From contig NZ_JHWH01000009.1 of NCBI RefSeq assembly GCF_000622145.1, positions 87,683 to 151,682 on the forward strand: 64,000 bases of DNA, written 5' to 3'. Below, one piece after another: positions 60,974 through 64,000 of this stretch (within the stretch, counting starts at the first letter, position 1; every line of letters starts with the position of its first letter). This DNA is from Paracoccus yeei ATCC BAA-599 (GTDB taxonomy: Bacteria; Pseudomonadota; Alphaproteobacteria; Rhodobacterales; Rhodobacteraceae). The notes below the pieces were generated by a model. The model was not told the DNA's origin. It made no database searches and saw only the letters and a list, made by a program, of their open reading frames with translations. The position numbers were made by a program, and so were the translations under genes.

Positions 60974-61861
60974 TCAGGCCCCGGCGCGCAGGGCCGCGTC
61001 CGCAGCGGCGCCCTGCCGGGCGCGCAGCTCGGCCAGGATCAGGCGGTGGGCCGCCAGGTCGGCCAGGTTCGCCAGCTGCGCCAGCCGCCGCTGCCCCGCA
61101 AGGTCGTCCAGCACCGGCGCGAGGATCCCGCCGGGCCCGACCAGCCGGTCGTGATGGGGGCGCAGGTGGGCGATCAGCTGGCCCAGGTCCAGACCCTCGA
61201 GCGGTTCGGGGCAGGCGATGGCGCCGGAATGGATCAGCATGTCCTGGGTCACGCGGAACGCGGGGACGTCCGCCCGCGCCAGGGCCGGATGGTCCCGCGC
61301 CGCGTGCAGCAGCGCAAAGGCCGCCAGCAGCCGGCTTGCGGCATCGGGCGCGTTGCGGGCGCGCTGGAACAGTTCGGCCAAGGGCGCAAGATCGGGCGGC
61401 ATCGGGTCCAGCGGGATATGGTCGGCGCGCATCGCGCTGGGGCGGAACGGCGTGCAGCGCCAGCGCGCGCCATGCGCCGGATCGGCGATGCGCCAGCCGG
61501 CCAGGGCCAGGCCCCGGCCGATCTGGACCAGCCAGCGCAGCATCCGGCGCTGCATGTCAGCATGGGCCCGGGCCAGCGCCTGGTCGTGCGCGGTCGCGTC
61601 CAGCCGATAGATCACCTCGGAGAGCTTGCCCCCATCGTTGCCGTGAAAGCTGATGCGGGCGCCGGGCAGGTCGGGGCCCGCTGCCATCTCGGCCGGCGCG
61701 CCCTCCACGGCAATGTCGGCCTCCCACGCCTGGGTCACGGGGTTGCGCAGGAAAAAGCCCACCAGGAATTCGCGCGGCCCGGCGTCGGCCAGCGACTGCC
61801 GGATCGCCTCGGGCGGGCTGTCGGCCTTGAGCGAGGCGCGGATGTCATAGGGGATCCACAT
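60974..61861 (-). CDS. mauJ: MauJ, methylamine utilisation protein
   Basis: The 295-residue protein has no signal peptide or membrane span, so it is cytoplasmic. Its identity rests on position between amicyanin and MauG and on the matching size. Motifs are WIPYDIRASLKADSPPEAIR at the start, ISFHGNDGGKLSEVIYRLDA and MRADHIPLDPMPPDLAPLAE. The function is unknown, and I recall it as non-essential for growth on methylamine. AAGGAGCCGACG precedes the ATG, 22 bases after the mauC stop. Confidence 0.87.
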   Translation of the reverse strand: MWIPYDIRASLKADSPPEAIRQSLADAGPREFLVGFFLRNPVTQAWEADIAVEGAPAEMAAGPDLPGARISFHGNDGGKLSEVIYRLDATAHDQALARAHADMQRRMLRWLVQIGRGLALAGWRIADPAHGARWRCTPFRPSAMRADHIPLDPMPPDLAPLAELFQRARNAPDAASRLLAAFALLHAARDHPALARADVPAFRVTQDMLIHSGAIACPEPLEGLDLGQLIAHLRPHHDRLVGPGGILAPVLDDLAGQRRLAQLANLADLAAHRLILAELRARQGAAADAALRAGA

Positions 61862-61883
61862 CGTCGGCTCCTTGCGCGCGGGG

Positions 61884-62282
61884 TTATTCGACGATCACCT
61901 TGCCGCGCATGAACGGGTGGGGCGTGCAGGTATAGTCATAGGTTCCGGCCGCGTCGAAGGTGATGGCATAGGCCTCGCCCTTCTTCAGCATCGCGCCCTT
62001 GAAGGCGTCCTCGCCCACCACGCCCTTCTTGAAGGCGACGTTGTGGGGCATGGCTTCCTGGTTCACCCAGACGACGGTGTCGCCCGCCTTCACCGTCACT
62101 TCGGGCGCGTCGTATTTCATCTTGTCGATATGGACGACCACGGCGGCCGGGGGCGCCTCGGCCTCGGCCACCGGCTTTTCGTTCGGCACCGTGATCTTGT
62201 CGGCGGCCAGGGCGCCGGTCGCGGTCAGTGCGCCGATCAGCAGGGCGGCAAGAAGGGACCGGGGTTTCATGGGGACGTTCAT
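61884..62282 (-). CDS. mauC: Amicyanin, blue copper electron acceptor of methylamine dehydrogenase
   Basis: The 132-residue precursor has a signal peptide cleaved after about residue 27 (TGALA-ADK). The mature protein is a type 1 copper cupredoxin. The copper ligands are visible: His80 in EAMPHNVAF, and Cys119, His122 and Met125 in CTPHPFMRGKV. Their spacing matches P. denitrificans amicyanin (53, 92, 95 and 98) with a constant offset of 27. It accepts electrons from the TTQ of methylamine dehydrogenase and passes them to cytochrome c. AGGAG stands seven bases before the ATG at 62282. Confidence 0.97.
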   Translation of the reverse strand: MNVPMKPRSLLAALLIGALTATGALAADKITVPNEKPVAEAEAPPAAVVVHIDKMKYDAPEVTVKAGDTVVWVNQEAMPHNVAFKKGVVGEDAFKGAMLKKGEAYAITFDAAGTYDYTCTPHPFMRGKVIVE

Positions 62283-62337
62283 CGAATGCTCCTGTCGGGG
62301 TGGGCCCGGACGCGGACGTGCCGCGCCCGGTCCGGCG

Positions 62338-62904
62338 TCAGCTGGCTTTGCCGACGATGGGGGAAATGGTGCAGTGATAGGTCATGGCGTCATCCTCGGC
62401 GCCAAAGCACCAGATGATGTCGTTGGCGAATTCGGGCCGATAGACCGGCAGCTCGCCTTCGGTGTTCAGGCAGGCGCAGCGGCCCGAGACGTTCTGCCCG
62501 CAGCAGTCGCGATAGGCGATCAGATAGCTTTGCCCGTCGGTCGGGTTATAGCAGCTGGCGACCCAGGACGCCGAGGCGAGCTTGGTGCCCGGCGGGCAGT
62601 TCGTCAGCGACCCGCCCGAGCAGTCGCAGATGTTGCCGTCGATGGAACAGTGCCGCCAGTAGTCGCAGGACTGGATGTCGGTGTCCTGCGGCACGAACTT
62701 GGCGCGCGGGTCCGTGCCGGCGGCGGGGGTCGCCGCATTGGCGCGGCTGACGCGGCCGCGGCGGTCCACCGGCAGCAGCGGCACCAGCGCGACGCCCGCC
62801 AGCACCGTGCCGAGCCGGCCCAGGGCGCCGCGGCGGCTGGTGCGTCCCGCCACGCGGCGCGACATCTTTTCGACCAGGGTGTCGAAACCGAAATTTCCCA
62901 GCAT
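62338..62904 (-). CDS. mauA: Methylamine dehydrogenase light (beta) chain, TTQ-bearing
   Basis: The 188-residue precursor has a long N-terminal leader with a twin-arginine-type stretch (RTSRRGALGRLGTVLAG) and cleavage expected near residue 57. The mature chain is extremely Cys-rich (for example CDYWRHCSIDGNICDC and YRDCCGQNVSGRCACL). This fits the six disulfides of the family. The two tryptophans that form tryptophan tryptophylquinone are Trp114 (SASWVASC) and Trp165 (NDIIWCFG). They are 51 residues apart, as in P. denitrificans (57 and 108). GGGAGGATAAACG precedes the ATG. The heavy-chain gene mauB should lie beyond the right edge. Confidence 0.97.
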   Translation of the reverse strand: MLGNFGFDTLVEKMSRRVAGRTSRRGALGRLGTVLAGVALVPLLPVDRRGRVSRANAATPAAGTDPRAKFVPQDTDIQSCDYWRHCSIDGNICDCSGGSLTNCPPGTKLASASWVASCYNPTDGQSYLIAYRDCCGQNVSGRCACLNTEGELPVYRPEFANDIIWCFGAEDDAMTYHCTISPIVGKAS

Positions 62905-62946
62905 CGTTTATCCTCCCTCTGCATGGGTTGGGGCCGGAAGGCCGGG

Positions 62947-63546
62947 TCAGGCCGCGGTCTTCCTGCGGCTGGTCATGAACTGCTGAAGCGAGGCGAAGCC
63001 GGTCTTGTCGGCCTCGAGCAGGCTTTCCAGATGCTCGCGCGTGTTGGTCAGCCCCTTGGCGCGGATCACGCCCTGGCCGTCCAGCAGCACGCCATAGGGG
63101 ATCTTGCCGACCTGGAAGGCCATGCCGATCTCGGCCGAGACGACATAGCGGATCTGGCCCAGCTCATGGCTTTCCAGAAAGCGGGCGTGTTCCTCGGGGG
63201 CGCCGTCGCTGACCATGATGACGCCGATGTTCTCGGCCCGCGCGATGGACTTGATGATCGGAAACAGCTTGTCGCAGACCGGGCAGGTCGGGGCCGTGAA
63301 CATCACCAGCGTCGGGCGGCCGTCGGCCGCGACGCCGCCAAGCCGCGCGCTGCGCCCGAAATAGTCGGGCAACTCGAACTCGGGCGCCTTGTCGCCGATG
63401 TCGGGGCCGTGATCGGTGATCATCGCGCCCATGGGGGACGAGCGTTCGTGCAGCAGCCCGACCTGGCGCATCAGGCCCAGCATGACCACGGTCAGGCCCA
63501 GGACGGCGATCCACAGCACGATGTTGGAAGCGATAAGATAAGTCAT
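62947..63546 (-). CDS. mauD: MauD, thioredoxin-like maturation protein
   Basis: The 199-residue protein has an N-terminal membrane anchor (IASNIVLWIAVLGLTVVMLG) and a periplasmic thioredoxin-like domain with the redox pair in TAPTCPVCDKLFP (Cys88, Cys91). KIPYGVLLDGQGVIRAKGL is the cis-proline region. It is needed to form or isomerise the many disulfides of the light chain. It starts one base after the mauE stop, so the pair is co-transcribed. Confidence 0.95.
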   Translation of the reverse strand: MTYLIASNIVLWIAVLGLTVVMLGLMRQVGLLHERSSPMGAMITDHGPDIGDKAPEFELPDYFGRSARLGGVAADGRPTLVMFTAPTCPVCDKLFPIIKSIARAENIGVIMVSDGAPEEHARFLESHELGQIRYVVSAEIGMAFQVGKIPYGVLLDGQGVIRAKGLTNTREHLESLLEADKTGFASLQQFMTSRRKTAA

Positions 63547-63547
63547 G

Positions 63548-64000
63548 TCAGCGGCCTTTCGTGGAAGAAGCCCGGTTGTTCATGGCGACGAACCCGCCAA
63601 GCATTTCAGCGCCCATGTAAAGCAGCGTCAGCGTCAGCCCGGCGGCAAGGCCGGTGGCGATGTCGCCCGCCGAGGCAGCCCGGCCCTGCGCCAGCAGCGC
63701 GCCCGCGCCAAGCGCCAGCGCCGTCAGGACGCCGTTGCGCGCGACCGTCGCCCAGCCGATGCGCTGCTTCATGCCGTTGCGGAAACAGCCGCAGTCGATC
63801 TGGGTCCGGCCGCGCAGCACGTTGACTGCGATGGCCAGGCCAAAGACAGCCAGCAGGGCGGCGGCGACCAGCGCCGCGGGGCGCGCCAGCGGGCCGATCA
63901 GCAGCCCGGCGGCGATGGCCATCTCGACCACCGGCAGCACCATCGCGACCGGCCGCGCCAGACCGTCGGGCAGCAGGCGGAAATTGCGCACCACGCCGTG
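63548..64000 (-). CDS. mauE: MauE, membrane maturation protein (5' end outside window)
   Basis: The reading frame stays open to the right edge, so the start is missing. The visible 150 residues contain four hydrophobic segments (for example VEMAIAAGLLIGPLARPAAL, AAALLAVFGLAIAVNVL and IATGLAAGLTLTLLYMGAEM). A cysteine pair sits in RTQIDCGCFRNGMKQRIGW, typical of the MauE/DoxX-like membrane family. MauE acts with MauD in disulfide formation of the light chain. By the known order, mauB, mauF and mauR should follow to the right. Confidence 0.93.
   Translation of the reverse strand, partial: HGVVRNFRLLPDGLARPVAMVLPVVEMAIAAGLLIGPLARPAALVAAALLAVFGLAIAVNVLRGRTQIDCGCFRNGMKQRIGWATVARNGVLTALALGAGALLAQGRAASAGDIATGLAAGLTLTLLYMGAEMLGGFVAMNNRASSTKGR

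Noticed and set aside
1..64000. CRISPR arrays, tRNA or rRNA genes, insertion sequences, prophage genes and plasmid origins.
   Set aside because: Scanning by eye found no regularly spaced repeats, no tRNA-like cloverleaf with the conserved TTCGA arm in intergenic DNA, and no transposase or integrase motifs. A computed search could still find weak cases.

Overview
The window is GC-rich, gene-dense alphaproteobacterial DNA, and the gene content points to Paracoccus or a close Rhodobacterales relative. The main clues are a methylamine dehydrogenase (mau) cluster in the order known from Paracoccus denitrificans, a zeaxanthin-type carotenoid cluster with a type 2 isopentenyl-diphosphate isomerase, and the rhizobial/rhodobacterial kind of L-rhamnose pathway. 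I see no tRNA, rRNA, CRISPR array, insertion sequence or prophage. These assignments come from reading the translations and recalling protein families; no database search was run.

Layout. 1-660: tail of a SorC-type sugar-sensing regulator. 657-11302: complete L-rhamnose locus, with rhaDI on the minus strand divergent from rhaR-S-T-P-Q-M-K (DeoR regulator, ABC importer, mutarotase, kinase). 11299-20221: an unfamiliar minus-strand locus with a 35-residue exported peptide gene, a membrane protein carrying an amino-acid-binding-type periplasmic domain, and a 1789-residue protein with two alpha/beta-hydrolase domains and a CHAT (caspase-like) protease domain. 20359-22842: YihY/BrkB membrane protein, a small hypothetical gene and a type IB topoisomerase. 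22966-28570: LacI-regulated locus with a histidine-box di-iron hydroxylase, its apparent Rieske ferredoxin and ferredoxin reductase, an orphan sugar-binding protein and a TIM-barrel isomerase. 28515-37788: leucine/isovalerate degradation (liu) operon and a divergent AraC regulator. 37882-39095: SDR and a small membrane protein. 39154-43235: cobalamin riboswitch followed by btuB-C-D. 43302-50190: WGR protein, a 1959-residue DUF4011/SF1-helicase/Vsr-like protein (a possible defence factor) and an exported DUF1236 protein. 50323-57752: crtX-Y-I-B facing crtZ-E, then idi. 57743-58171: two small hydrophilic proteins. 58228-64000: mauN-M-G-J-C-A-D-E, running off the right edge.

How the genes work together. 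The rhamnose genes form a complete route: binding protein and ABC transporter, mutarotase, isomerase, kinase, and an aldolase fused to a dehydrogenase. The liu operon takes isovaleryl-CoA to acetyl-CoA and acetoacetate. The crt genes take IPP/DMAPP (supplied by idi) through GGPP, phytoene, lycopene and beta-carotene to zeaxanthin and its glucoside; no ketolase crtW is present here. The mau genes encode the light chain, its amicyanin electron acceptor and most of the TTQ-maturation machinery.

The strongest candidate for an undescribed system is the locus at 11299-20221: a periplasmic-sensing membrane protein in an operon with a CHAT-protease/double-hydrolase effector, preceded by a tiny secreted two-cysteine peptide. 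Second is the hydroxylase/Rieske/reductase set at 22966-28570, whose substrate is unknown. Third is the giant helicase-nuclease at 43537-49416.
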